Shown here: positions 22,970 through 32,311 of the stretch, in pieces
How the letters are laid out: every line of letters starts with the position of its first letter
Position numbering within the stretch: position 1 is the first letter of the stretch
NCBI GenBank assembly: GCA_016789705.1
Contig: JAEUQR010000091.1
Location: forward strand, 1-61,063
DNA: 61,063 nucleotides
Reading direction: 5' to 3'
Source: Acidobacteriota bacterium
Lineage (GTDB): Bacteria > Acidobacteriota > Vicinamibacteria > Vicinamibacterales > UBA2999
Position numbers and translations under genes: made by a program
The notes under the pieces: model-generated
Seen by the model: only the letters and a program-made list of their open reading frames with translations
Told to the model about the DNA's origin: nothing
Databases searched by the model: none

Positions 22970-25554
22970 TCGGTCTCTGGCGCCTGCTGCTGCACCTGCT
23001 GCCGGCATCACTGCGGGAAGCGCACGGCGCCGAGATGACGGCGATGCTGCGGCACGACCTGGGCCGCGCACGCGGCGCCGGCGCGCTCGTGGTGTTCGTC
23101 ACCGCCAGCGTCGATCTGGTGTGGAACGCCGCCGTCGCGCACGTCGAAGCGACGGCGCTCGACCTCCGGGACGTCTGGCGCAGCGCCCGCCGCGCACCCG
23201 GCTTTGCGACGAGTGTCGTCGTCGTGACCGCGATCGGCGTGGGCGCGGCCACGGCCGCCTTCTCGCTCGCGGACCACGTGCTGCTGCGCCCGCTGCCGTT
23301 TGCGGCGCCCGAGGCCCTCGTGAAGCTGTGGCAGGACCAGACCTCGCGCGGTTACTCACGCATGGAGCTCTCGCCCGGGAACTTCGAGGACTGGCGCGCG
23401 CAGTCGTCGGCGTTCCAGTCGATGAGCGCCTACGCGGCGGGATCGGCCAACGCCATGACCCCGGCCGGGCCGCTGCGCCTGGACACCGCACAGGTGAGCA
23501 CGACGCTCTTCGACACGCTCGGTGTGCGCGCCGCGCTCGGCCGCACGCTGCTTGCGGCCGACGACGCAGCCGTGGCGACGCCGCCCGTGGTGCTGAGCGA
23601 TCACGTGTGGCGCTCGACGTTCGCGGCCTCGCCCGGCGTGCTCGGCACGACCGTCAGCCTGAACGGCACCGCGCACGTCGTCGTGGGCGTGATGCCGGCG
23701 TGGTTCGAGTTCCCGACGCGCGACGTCGATCTCTGGCTGCCGCTGCGCTTCGTGCCCGACGACCTGACGGACCGCGCGAACGTGTATCTGCGGGTGGTGG
23801 CGCGGCTGCGTCCGGGCGTCACGATCGCGCAGGCCCGCGCGGATCTGAACGTGGTGGCGGCGGGTCTTGCGCGGACGTTTCCGGAGGCGAACGCCCAGAC
23901 CGGCGCCACCGTGGTGGCCCTGCGCGACGAAGTGCCGCGGCAGTCGCGCACGATGCTGCTCGCGCTCGCGGGCGCCTCGGTGGCGGTGCTGCTCATCGCC
24001 TGCGCCAACCTCGCCAGCCTGTTCCTGGCCCGTTCGGTGGCGCGGCAGCGTGAGCTTGCGGTACGCCTCGCGATGGGGGCGCGGCCGCGGCGGCTGGCCC
24101 GCCAGGTGCTCACCGAAAGCCTGGCGCTGGCGGCAGCCGGCGGCGGCCTCGGCGCCGTGCTGGCGATCGCCATCGTGCCGGCGGCGGCCGCCCTCGTGCC
24201 GACCGCGCTCCCGGTCGCCGAGGCGCCCGAGGCCGACCTGCGCATGCTGGGCCTGGCGGCCCTCGCCACACTCGCCACCGGTTTCGGCTTCGGACTCGTG
24301 CCGGCGTGGCGCATCGCGCGCGCGGCGGGCGGCGCGCTGCGGCACGGCGCGCGCGTGTTCGGCACGCGCGGCACCGAACGGCTGCGGGGACTCTTCGTCG
24401 CAAGTGAGGTCGCCGCCACGGTCGTGCTGCTCGTCACGGTGGGGCTCTTTCTGAAGGCCCTCTGGCAGGTGCAGGAGATCGACCCGGGATTCGACCCGCG
24501 CGGCGTCGTCACCGCGCGCACCACGCTGCCGCTGCCGACGTACGAGGCGGTGGCCGCGCGCGGGCGCTTCTATCAGCAGGTGCTCGACGAGGTGCGCGCG
24601 ACGCCCGGTGTCGAGAGCGCCGCCTATACGAGCTTCCTGCCGATGGTGATGGGCGGCGGCATCTGGCCGGTGCTGCTGCCCGGCACGACGGTGCCCGAAG
24701 ACGCGCGCGCGGCGAGCGTGCGCTTCGTCACACCCGGCTACTTCGCCACCATGCGCGTGCCGCTCCTGCGCGGTCGCGACGTCGCCGACACCGACCGGCA
24801 GGACGCGCAGTACGTGGCAATCGTGAGCCGGTCGTTCGCCGAGCTCTACTGGCCGGGACAGGATCCCCTGGGCCGGCACTTTTCGACCGCGCTCCAGGAA
24901 CGCATGGTCGTGGGGGTGGTCGGGGACGTGCGCGTCCGCGGACTCGAGCGCGAGAGTGAGCCGCAGGTCTATCTGCCGGCGCCGCAGGTGCCTGACGGCG
25001 GGCTCGCGTTCTACATGCCGAAGGATCTGGTGGTGCGTGTGTCGACGTCGCCGGCCTCCATCGTGCCGGCCGTGCGGGCGGCGGTCATGCGCGCGGACCC
25101 GCAGCAACCGCTCTCGGACGTGCAGCTGATGACGGACGTCGTCGAACGCCAGATGGCATCGCGCTCGACGCAGCTGTCGGTACTGGCCGCCTTTGCCGGC
25201 GTGGCGCTGCTGCTCGCGCTCGTCGGCATCCACAGCCTGCTCGCCTACGTGGTGGCCGCGCGCACGCAGGAGATCGGCGTGCGCATGGCGCTCGGCGCCA
25301 CGCGTGGGCAGGTGCTCGGGCTCGTGGCCCGGCGCGCCGCATGGCTCGCCGCCTTCGGCGTGGCCGCGGGTGTCGTCGTGGCCTACGCGACGAGCCGGTC
25401 GGTGCAGGCGCTGCTCGTGGGCATCAGCGCCGCCGACGCCGGTACCTATCTGGCGGCCGTGACAGCGGCAGTGGTCACGACGCTGCTCGGCAGCGCGTGG
25501 CCGGCCTGGCGGGCCACGCAGGTGGACCCGGTCGCGGCGATGCGCGCCGAATGA
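22966..25554 (+). CDS. ADOP-type duplicated orphan permease (MacB/FtsX family)
   Basis: The 862-residue protein has a short N-terminal extra segment (LLHLLPASLREAHGAEM). Two MacB-like halves follow, each with a periplasmic domain and FtsX-type helices (about 325-440 and 735-855). The ARxQEIGVRMALGATRGQVLGLV loop is typical of FtsX domains and occurs near 765; the matching first copy reads ARQRELAVRLAMGARPRRLARQV. MacB permeases usually need a separate ATPase, but none is encoded nearby, as is usual for this acidobacterial family. They are thought to export or sense peptides or lipids, possibly with a trans-acting ATPase. The start overlaps the PadR stop (ATGA). Confidence 0.92.
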   Translation: MIGLWRLLLHLLPASLREAHGAEMTAMLRHDLGRARGAGALVVFVTASVDLVWNAAVAHVEATALDLRDVWRSARRAPGFATSVVVVTAIGVGAATAAFSLADHVLLRPLPFAAPEALVKLWQDQTSRGYSRMELSPGNFEDWRAQSSAFQSMSAYAAGSANAMTPAGPLRLDTAQVSTTLFDTLGVRAALGRTLLAADDAAVATPPVVLSDHVWRSTFAASPGVLGTTVSLNGTAHVVVGVMPAWFEFPTRDVDLWLPLRFVPDDLTDRANVYLRVVARLRPGVTIAQARADLNVVAAGLARTFPEANAQTGATVVALRDEVPRQSRTMLLALAGASVAVLLIACANLASLFLARSVARQRELAVRLAMGARPRRLARQVLTESLALAAAGGGLGAVLAIAIVPAAAALVPTALPVAEAPEADLRMLGLAALATLATGFGFGLVPAWRIARAAGGALRHGARVFGTRGTERLRGLFVASEVAATVVLLVTVGLFLKALWQVQEIDPGFDPRGVVTARTTLPLPTYEAVAARGRFYQQVLDEVRATPGVESAAYTSFLPMVMGGGIWPVLLPGTTVPEDARAASVRFVTPGYFATMRVPLLRGRDVADTDRQDAQYVAIVSRSFAELYWPGQDPLGRHFSTALQERMVVGVVGDVRVRGLERESEPQVYLPAPQVPDGGLAFYMPKDLVVRVSTSPASIVPAVRAAVMRADPQQPLSDVQLMTDVVERQMASRSTQLSVLAAFAGVALLLALVGIHSLLAYVVAARTQEIGVRMALGATRGQVLGLVARRAAWLAAFGVAAGVVVAYATSRSVQALLVGISAADAGTYLAAVTAAVVTTLLGSAWPAWRATQVDPVAAMRAE

Positions 25555-25579
25555 CAGGCGCGCCCGCTATGATGGGCGC

Positions 25580-26059
25580 GTGCACATCGTGCTCCTCATC
25601 TTCGGCGTGCTCGTGACGGTGCTCGGCATCGGGCTGCTCGCCATCCCGGCCGTGCCGGCCATCGGCATCATCTTCTCGGGCGTGGCCCTCGTGGCCTGGG
25701 CCGACGGCTTCGCCCGCATCGGCTGGATGTCCCTCGGCAGCCTGCTCGCGCTCACGGTGGTGGGCTCGCTGGCCGACAACGTCGCCACGCTGCTTGGCGC
25801 CCGCCAGGCCGGCGCCTCCGCGTGGGGCGTGGCCGGGGCCGCCGTGGGCATGCTGGCGGGTATTCCGTTCGGGCTGCCTGGCATCATCCTGGGACCGGCC
25901 GTCGGCGCGTTCGCGCTCGAGTTCGTCCGCAACCCCGACGCCCGGAAGGCCGGGATGGCGGGCCTCGGGGGCCTGGCCGGCTTCGTGCTCGGCATCGTGG
26001 CCAAGTCGTTCTTCGGCCTGCTCATCGTGGGCCTGGCCGTGCTCGCGTACTTCTTCTAG
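25580..26059 (+). CDS. DUF456 membrane protein
   Basis: The gene starts with GTG 25 bases after the permease stop. The 159-residue protein is almost entirely hydrophobic, with five or six membrane helices and many glycines (AIPAVPAIGIIFSGVALVAWADGF, GIPFGLPGIILGPAVGAF, AKSFFGLLIVGLAVLAYFF). This matches the DUF456 family, for which no function is established. It may be co-transcribed with the permease. Confidence 0.7.
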   Translation: MHIVLLIFGVLVTVLGIGLLAIPAVPAIGIIFSGVALVAWADGFARIGWMSLGSLLALTVVGSLADNVATLLGARQAGASAWGVAGAAVGMLAGIPFGLPGIILGPAVGAFALEFVRNPDARKAGMAGLGGLAGFVLGIVAKSFFGLLIVGLAVLAYFF

Positions 26060-26080
26060 CCGATTCCGCTAGTCGTGGTG

Positions 26081-26971
26081 ATGCCCACTCCGCGCCGATG
26101 TTCGGGATGCGGGGCCGCCCTCGGCGACCCGACCGACGACGACCTCACCATCGTCTGCAGGTTCTGCGGCCTGCGACACGACATCAACGACCTGGCCGGC
26201 GAGGCCACGCCTGTCGTCGTGCAGGTTGGCGGGCCGCGCCGTGGTGCCGGCAAAGCCCTCATCGCGGTCGTGCTCGCCGTGGTGCTCGTGCCGACGGCGG
26301 TGGGGATCTATGTGGCCTACCGCGCCACGAGCGAGGTGACGACACGGGTGCGCGAGACGTCGGACGCCGTGCGCCAGCGGGTGGCCGACCGGAACCGCCC
26401 GCTCGCGCTGACCGAGCTCGGCACCGTCACCGAGTACGCGTGGAAGGTGGTGGACACGGCGCCGCCGCCGGGCGGCTTCGCCAGCTTCGATCCGGTGGCC
26501 GCCCTGCCGTGGGCGATGTCGATCGCGCATGCCTGGGCGCCAGACGCGGTCCTGACACGCATCGACGTCGGCCGGGTGTCGTCCACCGGCGTCGTCGACC
26601 TCGCGGGCGACACGCCAAGCGGCTACCGCTTCCACTCACCGGCGCGGCTGCTGCGCTGGAAGCAGGAAACCGATGGCGGCACGAAAAGCACGACCGCAAG
26701 CGGGATGATGCTGCAGGTGCAGGGCACGGCCGTGCGTGTGCTGATGGAGACGAACGCCCGTGAGGAGCCCGCCACGCCGGCACCCGCGAGTCTGCGCCTG
26801 CCGGACCTGCTGACGAAAGCGCGCACGGGGCGGGGGTTCAGCGATCGGCCGTTCTACGCGGCCTACCTGATCTTCCTGCCGCGTGAGGGCTGGGCGTGGT
26901 ATTTCCGGGCGCCGTCGGGCGACAGCTTCCCGCGCGTGCGCGCGCGTGACGGCCGCGTCTACCCGTACTAG
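26081..26971 (+). CDS. Zinc-ribbon, single-helix membrane protein of unknown function
   Basis: ATG at 26081 is chosen; two in-frame GTG codons at 26075 and 26078 are possible. The 296-residue protein begins with a zinc ribbon (CSGCGAAL...CRFCGLRH). A membrane helix lies at about 63-85 (KALIAVVLAVVLVPTAVGIYVAY), followed by a helical stalk and a domain of 180 residues with LPREGWAWYFRAP near the end. The layout suggests a cytoplasmic metal knuckle and an exported C-terminal domain. Its stop overlaps the convergent actD-like stop: both share CTAG at 26968-26971. Confidence 0.6.
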   Translation: MPTPRRCSGCGAALGDPTDDDLTIVCRFCGLRHDINDLAGEATPVVVQVGGPRRGAGKALIAVVLAVVLVPTAVGIYVAYRATSEVTTRVRETSDAVRQRVADRNRPLALTELGTVTEYAWKVVDTAPPPGGFASFDPVAALPWAMSIAHAWAPDAVLTRIDVGRVSSTGVVDLAGDTPSGYRFHSPARLLRWKQETDGGTKSTTASGMMLQVQGTAVRVLMETNAREEPATPAPASLRLPDLLTKARTGRGFSDRPFYAAYLIFLPREGWAWYFRAPSGDSFPRVRARDGRVYPY

Positions 26972-27477
26972 CGGTCGATCTGCTTCACGCGTCCTTCGCC
27001 GACGGCTTCGAGCGCCGCGGTGACATCGACCAACGGCTGTCCGCTGGGGCGCTGCACCCCCACCAGGATGTAGCCGTTCGACACGTCCGTGTCGTACAGC
27101 GGCGGCAACCGCCGCGGCAACTTCGCGCTGACGAAGAGGGTCAGCACCGTTGCCAGGATGGCGCCGAGCATCGTCAGTTCGAACATCACGATGAGGTTCG
27201 GCCACGGCGCCACGATCGGCATCCCGCTCGTCCTGAGCGGCCACGACTGCTGGGTGACGGTCGTGAGGAAGTACGCACTCGCCAGGCCGACGATGCCGCC
27301 CACGCCCGCGATCCAGTGAATCCAGCTGGCGCTGTCCTTGTGGCCGAACTCGTACTCTTCGAACGGCTCCGACGACATGACCTGGATGTCGGCATCGGTC
27401 ACGCCAGCCGCGCGCAGGCCATCCACGGCGCGCTGCACGGCGGCGGGATTGTCGTAGAGGGCGTAGACGGCGTTCAT
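26968..27477 (-). CDS. actD: ActD-like membrane subunit (DUF3341), first module
   Basis: The ATG at 27477 overlaps the NrfD stop (ATGA). The 169-residue product starts with a ferredoxin-like alpha/beta domain (VYALYDNPAAVQRAVDGLRAAGVTDADIQVMS). Two transmembrane helices follow (about 57-78 and 98-122), and a short C-terminal tail (ILVGVQRPSG). DUF3341 subunits occur in Alternative Complex III, where ActD joins the periplasmic and membrane parts. This is the last gene of the split-ActB module. Confidence 0.85.
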   Translation of the reverse strand: MNAVYALYDNPAAVQRAVDGLRAAGVTDADIQVMSSEPFEEYEFGHKDSASWIHWIAGVGGIVGLASAYFLTTVTQQSWPLRTSGMPIVAPWPNLIVMFELTMLGAILATVLTLFVSAKLPRRLPPLYDTDVSNGYILVGVQRPSGQPLVDVTAALEAVGEGRVKQIDR

Positions 27478-28832
27478 GGACGCGCTCTCCACAGGCTCTG
27501 CTGTTCTTCTGCTTCGTCCGCGGGCAGCGGGGGGTGCGGCTGGTTGCCGACCTTCATCTCCCAGATCGAGATGATGGGCACGAACTTCGAGAACAGCGTG
27601 TAGAGCAGGGCCATCGCCGCGAAGGTGGCCACCATGATGACGATTTCCGGGGGCTGCGGCGTATACGTGCCCCAGCTATACGGCAACTGCTTGGTCGACA
27701 ACCCGGGCACGATGATGAGGAAACGTTCGAACCACATGCCGACGAGCACGCCGCACGACACCAGCACGATGCCGGGAAGCGTGCGCAGACGGCGGAACGA
27801 CAGGACGCTGACCGGGACGATGAAGTTGCAGAACACCATCGTCCAGTAGAACGGCGCAAACGCCCCGCGCTGGGTGGCCCAGAACACCGCCATCTCCGAC
27901 GGCTGGTTGCCGTACCACACGGTGAGACGCTCGGAGAACACGAAGTAGCCCCACAGCAGGCTCATGAGCAGCAGCAGCTTGGCGAGGTTGTCGAAGTGCA
28001 GCGGGTGCAGATAGGCGTGCAGGTTCAGCATGCGCCGCAGAGCGGCCATGGCGATGATGAGGGCGGCGATGCCGCTGAAGATGGCGCCGGCCACGAAGTA
28101 GGGCCCGAAGATCGTCGAGTGCCACATCGGCACGTGCGCCATCGAGAAGTCGAACGACACGATGGTGTGCACCGACACGGCCACCGGGATGATGGCCACG
28201 GCCATGATCTGCATCGCCGCTTCGAGGCGGTGCCACTGCGTGGTGGTGCCCTGCCAGCCGAGTGCGAGCGTGCCGTAGATGCGCTGGCGCAGGCCGGTCG
28301 TGCGGTCACGGATGAGCGCGAAGTCGGGAATCATCGGCAGGATGAGGAACAGCAGGCTGCCGATGAGATACGTGTTGATGGCGAAGAAGTCCCACACGAG
28401 CGGCGAGCGGAAGTTCGGCCACAACTCGCGCGCGCTCGGGTACGGCGCCACCCAGAAGAACAGCCAGGGCTTGCCCAGGTGGATGATCGGGAAGATGGCG
28501 CCGATCATCAGCGCGAAGGCCGTGATGACCTCGGCGCACCGGGTCACCGGCCGGCGCCAGCGCGCGTTCACGAGGCGCAGGATCGCGGAAATCAGCGTGC
28601 CGGCGTGGCTGATGCCGATCCAGAACACGAAGTTGGTCTCGTAGAAGCCCCAGAACACGGGCCAGTTCACCCCGGCCACGCCCATGCCGTACCACAGCTG
28701 ATAGCCCCACGCCGCGGCGCCGCACGCCACGATCGAGGCCAGTACCAGCACGGCGCCGTAGAACCACACCGAGGTGTGGAGCAGCGGACGGACGAGGTCG
28801 TCGGCGAGTGGGTTATTGCGTGTCCGGTTCAT
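27474..28832 (-). CDS. actC: NrfD/PsrC-like quinol-binding membrane subunit (ActC-like), first module
   Basis: The 452-residue protein has about ten membrane helices and the NrfD pattern. WVGISHAGTLISAILRL (helices 2-3) and PIIHLGKPWLFFWVAPYPSA are conserved, followed by SPLVWDFFAINTYLIGSLLF and VHTIVSFDFS. NrfD subunits of Alternative Complex III and polysulfide reductase bind quinol near the periplasmic face. It overlaps the upstream Fe-S gene by 20 bases. With the Fe-S, molybdopterin-like and cytochrome proteins it should form a quinol-oxidising complex parallel to that at 41846-49524. Confidence 0.9.
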   Translation of the reverse strand: MNRTRNNPLADDLVRPLLHTSVWFYGAVLVLASIVACGAAAWGYQLWYGMGVAGVNWPVFWGFYETNFVFWIGISHAGTLISAILRLVNARWRRPVTRCAEVITAFALMIGAIFPIIHLGKPWLFFWVAPYPSARELWPNFRSPLVWDFFAINTYLIGSLLFLILPMIPDFALIRDRTTGLRQRIYGTLALGWQGTTTQWHRLEAAMQIMAVAIIPVAVSVHTIVSFDFSMAHVPMWHSTIFGPYFVAGAIFSGIAALIIAMAALRRMLNLHAYLHPLHFDNLAKLLLLMSLLWGYFVFSERLTVWYGNQPSEMAVFWATQRGAFAPFYWTMVFCNFIVPVSVLSFRRLRTLPGIVLVSCGVLVGMWFERFLIIVPGLSTKQLPYSWGTYTPQPPEIVIMVATFAAMALLYTLFSKFVPIISIWEMKVGNQPHPPLPADEAEEQQSLWRARP

Positions 28833-29520
28833 TCCACGACTGCCGCTGCAGGTAGGTGACCTTGGGTTCGGTGCCCTCGTCCTCGAGCAGCTTCGTGCCC
28901 CGGGGAGAGTGCGTGAGCCGCGCCGCGCGGCTTTCGGGGTCGTTCAGATCGCCGAAGATGATGGCGCCGGCCGGGCACGACTGCACACACGCCGGCTGGA
29001 TGTCGCCGTCCTGCAGCTCGCGGCCGTCGGCTTTGGCGGCGGTCTTGCCGGACTTGATACGCTGCACGCAGAACGTGCATTTCTCCATCACGCCGACTTC
29101 GCGGACCGAGACGTCCGGGTTCAGCTGCAGGTGCAGCGGCTTCTCCCACTGCGGGTTGAAGAAGTTGAAGAAGCGGACGTTGTAGGAACACGCGTTGGCG
29201 CAGTACCGGGTGCCGATGCAGCGGTTGTAGACCTGCGCGTTCAGGCCTTCGTCGGTCTGATGGCTGGCGTAGGTCGGGCACACCGCCTCGCACGGCGCGT
29301 TGTCGCAGTGCTGGCACATGACCGGTTTGAACTTCACCTTCACGTCGGGGAAGTCGCCTTCCCAGTACCGTTCGACGCGCAGCCAGTGCATGGCGCGGCC
29401 ACGGCCGGCTTCCACGGCCCCTGCGGTTGGAATGTTGTTCTCGGCGTGACAGGCGGTCACACAGGCTTCGCAGCCCGTGCACTTGTCCAGGTCCACGACC
29501 ATGCCCCAGCGATGCGCCAT
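28813..29520 (-). CDS. Four-cluster iron-sulfur protein (ActB2-like), first module
   Basis: The 235-residue protein has four cysteine groups: CTGCEACVTAC, CQHCDNAPCEAVC, CIGTRYCANAC, then CTFCVQR with CVQSC. The third group lacks its second cysteine (C-x2-T), as in canonical ActB, so three [4Fe-4S] and one [3Fe-4S] cluster are expected. It equals the C-terminal part of the fused ActB encoded at 45627-48776, but here it is a separate polypeptide, like HybA or PsrB. Its start shares one base with the preceding stop (TGATG). It should carry electrons between the membrane subunit and the cytochromes. Confidence 0.9.
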   Translation of the reverse strand: MAHRWGMVVDLDKCTGCEACVTACHAENNIPTAGAVEAGRGRAMHWLRVERYWEGDFPDVKVKFKPVMCQHCDNAPCEAVCPTYASHQTDEGLNAQVYNRCIGTRYCANACSYNVRFFNFFNPQWEKPLHLQLNPDVSVREVGVMEKCTFCVQRIKSGKTAAKADGRELQDGDIQPACVQSCPAGAIIFGDLNDPESRAARLTHSPRGTKLLEDEGTEPKVTYLQRQSWNEPDTQ

Positions 29521-31685
29521 CAGCCTCGTCCCCTTGCATGCTCAGGCCGCTCGCGCGTTGCGCCGGCAAACAGAATCAGGCTGCCATCGGCGCCCGAGAT
29601 CTTCGTGATCTTGACGCGCGTGGCCGCCCACGCCAGCTGACCGGTGGACGGTTCCGCGACCGGCGCCAGAATGGCGAGCGGGTTGGCGCCGCGGCCGCTG
29701 GCGTAGCGGGTGAAGGTCTCGTGGCCCTGGCCGACGGGCATCGCGGCCGCGTCGGGCCCGATGCCCGGCGAGATGACCACCGGCGCGCGCAGGGATCCAT
29801 GCGCCGAGGCCACTTCCACGACATCGCCGTCGGCGATACCGAGCGTCTCGGCGGTCTTCACGTTCAGCTCGACCCAGCTGCTCCACATCGCCGTCGTCAG
29901 CGGATCGGGCAGCTCCTGCAGCCACGGCAAGTGGGCGAGGGAGCCGTCGAAGAGCGCCTGCGACGGGTAGGGCATGAACTGGAACGGATACTCGCCGGCA
30001 CTGCCGTCGAGCTGGGGCGCCTGCCAGGCTGTGGGCGCCGAGGCGTCAGCGCTGCGCGCTGGAGGTGCCGCTCCCGGTGGCGGCTCGGCGACGGGCGCCT
30101 GCAGCATCTCTTCGAAGGTCTGCCACGGCAGCGCCGGAGCCAGAGGCGTCTTCAGACGCCGCCCGGCGTCGAGCAGCACGTCGGGCATCGAGCGCGTGTC
30201 GTAGAGCGGACGCATCGCCGGTCCGGCCACCGTGACCACCGCCGTCGCCGCGCCCGACTCGGGCGCCGACTCCACCCACGATTCGAGGAACGAGTGGTCG
30301 GGCAGGATGAGGTCGGCCAGCGCGCTGGTCTCGTCGATGAACGACCCGAAGCTGGCGATGAAGGGCACCTGCCGGAGCCAGTCGCGGACCTTCCACGCTG
30401 CGGGCGCCGCGAACACGGGATTGGCATCGTCGAGGAGCAGGACCTGTGGCGGTGCTGCGGCCAGGACGTCGCGCAGCGTGCGCACCGTCGCCACCGGCGA
30501 CGGGCCCTGGGGCATGAACGAGACGCCGCCCTCGACACCGACGCTGCCCACGAGCGCGTTCAGGGCATTCACGGCGAGCGCCTGCGCGAGCCCGTTGGTC
30601 TGCGCCAGCGGCGCACCGCCGATGACAGCCACGGCTGGACCGTACGAGGCGAACTCCCGGGCCAGGCGTTCGATCCGCGCGGCCGAGACACCCGTCTCTT
30701 TCTCCACCGCCTCAGGCGTGAACGCGGGCAGCCCGGCCGACCAGCCCTCGACCTGCACACCGGCGCGACCGCCGCCATCTGCGGGCCGCAGGCCGGCCTT
30801 CATGACCACGTGCGCCAGGCCCAGAGCCAGCGCGCCTTCGGTGCCCGGCCGCACCGCCAGCCACTCGTCGGCGCTGGCGCCAGTCTGCGACATGCGCGGC
30901 TCGACCTGCACGACCTTCGGCTTGCTGCCGCCGCGTCCGTGGCGCATGGCACCGTAGGCCACGCTGTGCGCCAGCGGCGAGTTCCAGGTGCCCAGCAGAT
31001 CGGCGCCGAAGTTGAGCAGGTAGTTCGTGCGCGTCAGGTCGAAGGTGGGCAGCTGATGCCGGCCGAAGCTGAGCTCGTTGGCGCGGCGCAGCACTGCGTC
31101 GTCGAAGATCTCGAAGCTGACCGGCGCCGGCGCGCCGAACCGGCGCAGGAACTCGGCGACGAGTTCGTGTCGGCGGCCGCGACGGGGTCGCGAGAGGAAC
31201 GCCAGTTGCGCGGGGGCCGCCGCCGTGGCATCGAGCCGCTCGACGAGCAGGTTCAGCGCCTCGTCCCACGAGATCTCGGTGAACTGGCTGCTGCCGCGAT
31301 CGCCGCTGCGCCGCTGGGGCGCCACGAGACGATCCGGGTGGTAGGTCACCTGCACGGCCGCCTGGCCGCGCGCGCACAACCGGCCCTGGCTGATCGGATG
31401 GGCCGGATCACCTTCGAGTTTCCGCACGAGCCCCATGCGGGTCACGCCCGGCTGGCCATTGCGGAAGACCTCGGCATCGCCGTCCATCACGCGCGCGGTC
31501 ACACCACATCCAGCCGCACAGAGCGGACAGACGCTGGGCTTCCAGACGGCGACCCCGGGTGTCAGCTCGTCGTCCGGGATGAACCGCACGATCTGGTTCT
31601 CCGGATTGCCGCAGCTCGCCAGCGCAGCCGTGGTTCCCGTGATGGCCGTGATCTTGAAGAAGCGCCGGCGGTCCATGGGCGTCAT
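29520..31685 (-). CDS. Molybdopterin-oxidoreductase-like subunit (ActB1-like), Tat lipoprotein, first module
   Basis: The 721-residue protein begins MTPMDRRRFFKITAITG, a twin-arginine signal, followed by LASCG, a lipobox, so it should be exported folded and lipid-anchored. Residues about 50-95 hold CPLCAAGCGV and later GRLCARG, the N-terminal [4Fe-4S] site of the molybdopterin superfamily. The fused ActB in the second module has lost this site. The middle (GTEGALALGLAHVVM) and C-terminal (SWVELNVKTAETLGIADGDVVEVAS) domains are those of the family. Whether molybdenum is bound cannot be seen. Retention of the cluster suggests this copy may be nearer a true molybdoenzyme than ACIII ActB. It is preceded by a pentahaem cytochrome gene 16 bases away. 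Confidence 0.85.
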   Translation of the reverse strand: MTPMDRRRFFKITAITGTTAALASCGNPENQIVRFIPDDELTPGVAVWKPSVCPLCAAGCGVTARVMDGDAEVFRNGQPGVTRMGLVRKLEGDPAHPISQGRLCARGQAAVQVTYHPDRLVAPQRRSGDRGSSQFTEISWDEALNLLVERLDATAAAPAQLAFLSRPRRGRRHELVAEFLRRFGAPAPVSFEIFDDAVLRRANELSFGRHQLPTFDLTRTNYLLNFGADLLGTWNSPLAHSVAYGAMRHGRGGSKPKVVQVEPRMSQTGASADEWLAVRPGTEGALALGLAHVVMKAGLRPADGGGRAGVQVEGWSAGLPAFTPEAVEKETGVSAARIERLAREFASYGPAVAVIGGAPLAQTNGLAQALAVNALNALVGSVGVEGGVSFMPQGPSPVATVRTLRDVLAAAPPQVLLLDDANPVFAAPAAWKVRDWLRQVPFIASFGSFIDETSALADLILPDHSFLESWVESAPESGAATAVVTVAGPAMRPLYDTRSMPDVLLDAGRRLKTPLAPALPWQTFEEMLQAPVAEPPPGAAPPARSADASAPTAWQAPQLDGSAGEYPFQFMPYPSQALFDGSLAHLPWLQELPDPLTTAMWSSWVELNVKTAETLGIADGDVVEVASAHGSLRAPVVISPGIGPDAAAMPVGQGHETFTRYASGRGANPLAILAPVAEPSTGQLAWAATRVKITKISGADGSLILFAGATRERPEHARGRG

Positions 31686-31701
31686 CGTGGGCTCGCCAAC
31701 G

Positions 31702-32304
31702 TCAGTAGTGGCAGGTCAGGCAGTCGTTCGATGCCTGCTGCTGTTTGTGGCAATTCACACAGAACGCCATGTCCATGTCGACGACGCGACGGGCCACGTC
31801 CTGCTGCCGCATGTCGCCGTGACAGGTCGAACACTCGACCTTGGCGCGGATGTGCGGCGCGTGTTCGAAGCGCACGTGCGCCTCGCGCGGGTAGTCATAG
31901 ACGCGCGCCCAGGCGAAGTCGCGCCCCTCGGCCTGCATCTTCGTCATCGCCTGTACGAGCGGCTTCTCGGTGGCAATCGCCGCGTGGCAGGTCATGCAGG
32001 TGTTCATCCCCGGCAGGCCGGCGCGCGGTCCGCTCTCCACGCCCTGATGGCAGTCGGTGCACGCCATCTCCTGGGCCAGGTGCACGCGATGACTGTAGGC
32101 GAACGGCTGGACCGGTTCGGCGCGCAGGCCGAAATGGGTCCTGGCCGCGTCGGCCAGGCCGGTACGCGCCGGCGTGTACACGGAGGAAGTACCCCACCGC
32201 GATCGCTGGAGCACGCGCTCGGCCTGCTGACGTTCGGAGAACGGGGCGTCAACGCAGGCCGTCGCGCCGAGCGCCAGCAGCGTCAGAACGAGCCACGCGG
32301 GCAC
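31702..32304 (-). CDS. actA: Pentahaem c-type cytochrome lipoprotein (ActA-like), first module
   Basis: The gene starts with GTG. The 200-residue protein carries a lipobox (LALGATAC at about 17) and five CxxCH motifs: CTDCH, CMTCH, CSTCH, CVNCH and CLTCH. Motifs FAYSHRVHLAQEMACTDCH and RFEHAPHIRAKVECSTCH match the haem-pair arrangement of ActA/Qrc-type cytochromes. It should pass electrons from the complex to a mobile carrier. It is the counterpart of the ActA at 48874-49524 but keeps only a lipid anchor where that protein has a membrane helix. Confidence 0.88.
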   Translation of the reverse strand: MPAWLVLTLLALGATACVDAPFSERQQAERVLQRSRWGTSSVYTPARTGLADAARTHFGLRAEPVQPFAYSHRVHLAQEMACTDCHQGVESGPRAGLPGMNTCMTCHAAIATEKPLVQAMTKMQAEGRDFAWARVYDYPREAHVRFEHAPHIRAKVECSTCHGDMRQQDVARRVVDMDMAFCVNCHKQQQASNDCLTCHY

Positions 32305-32311
32305 GCGCCGC

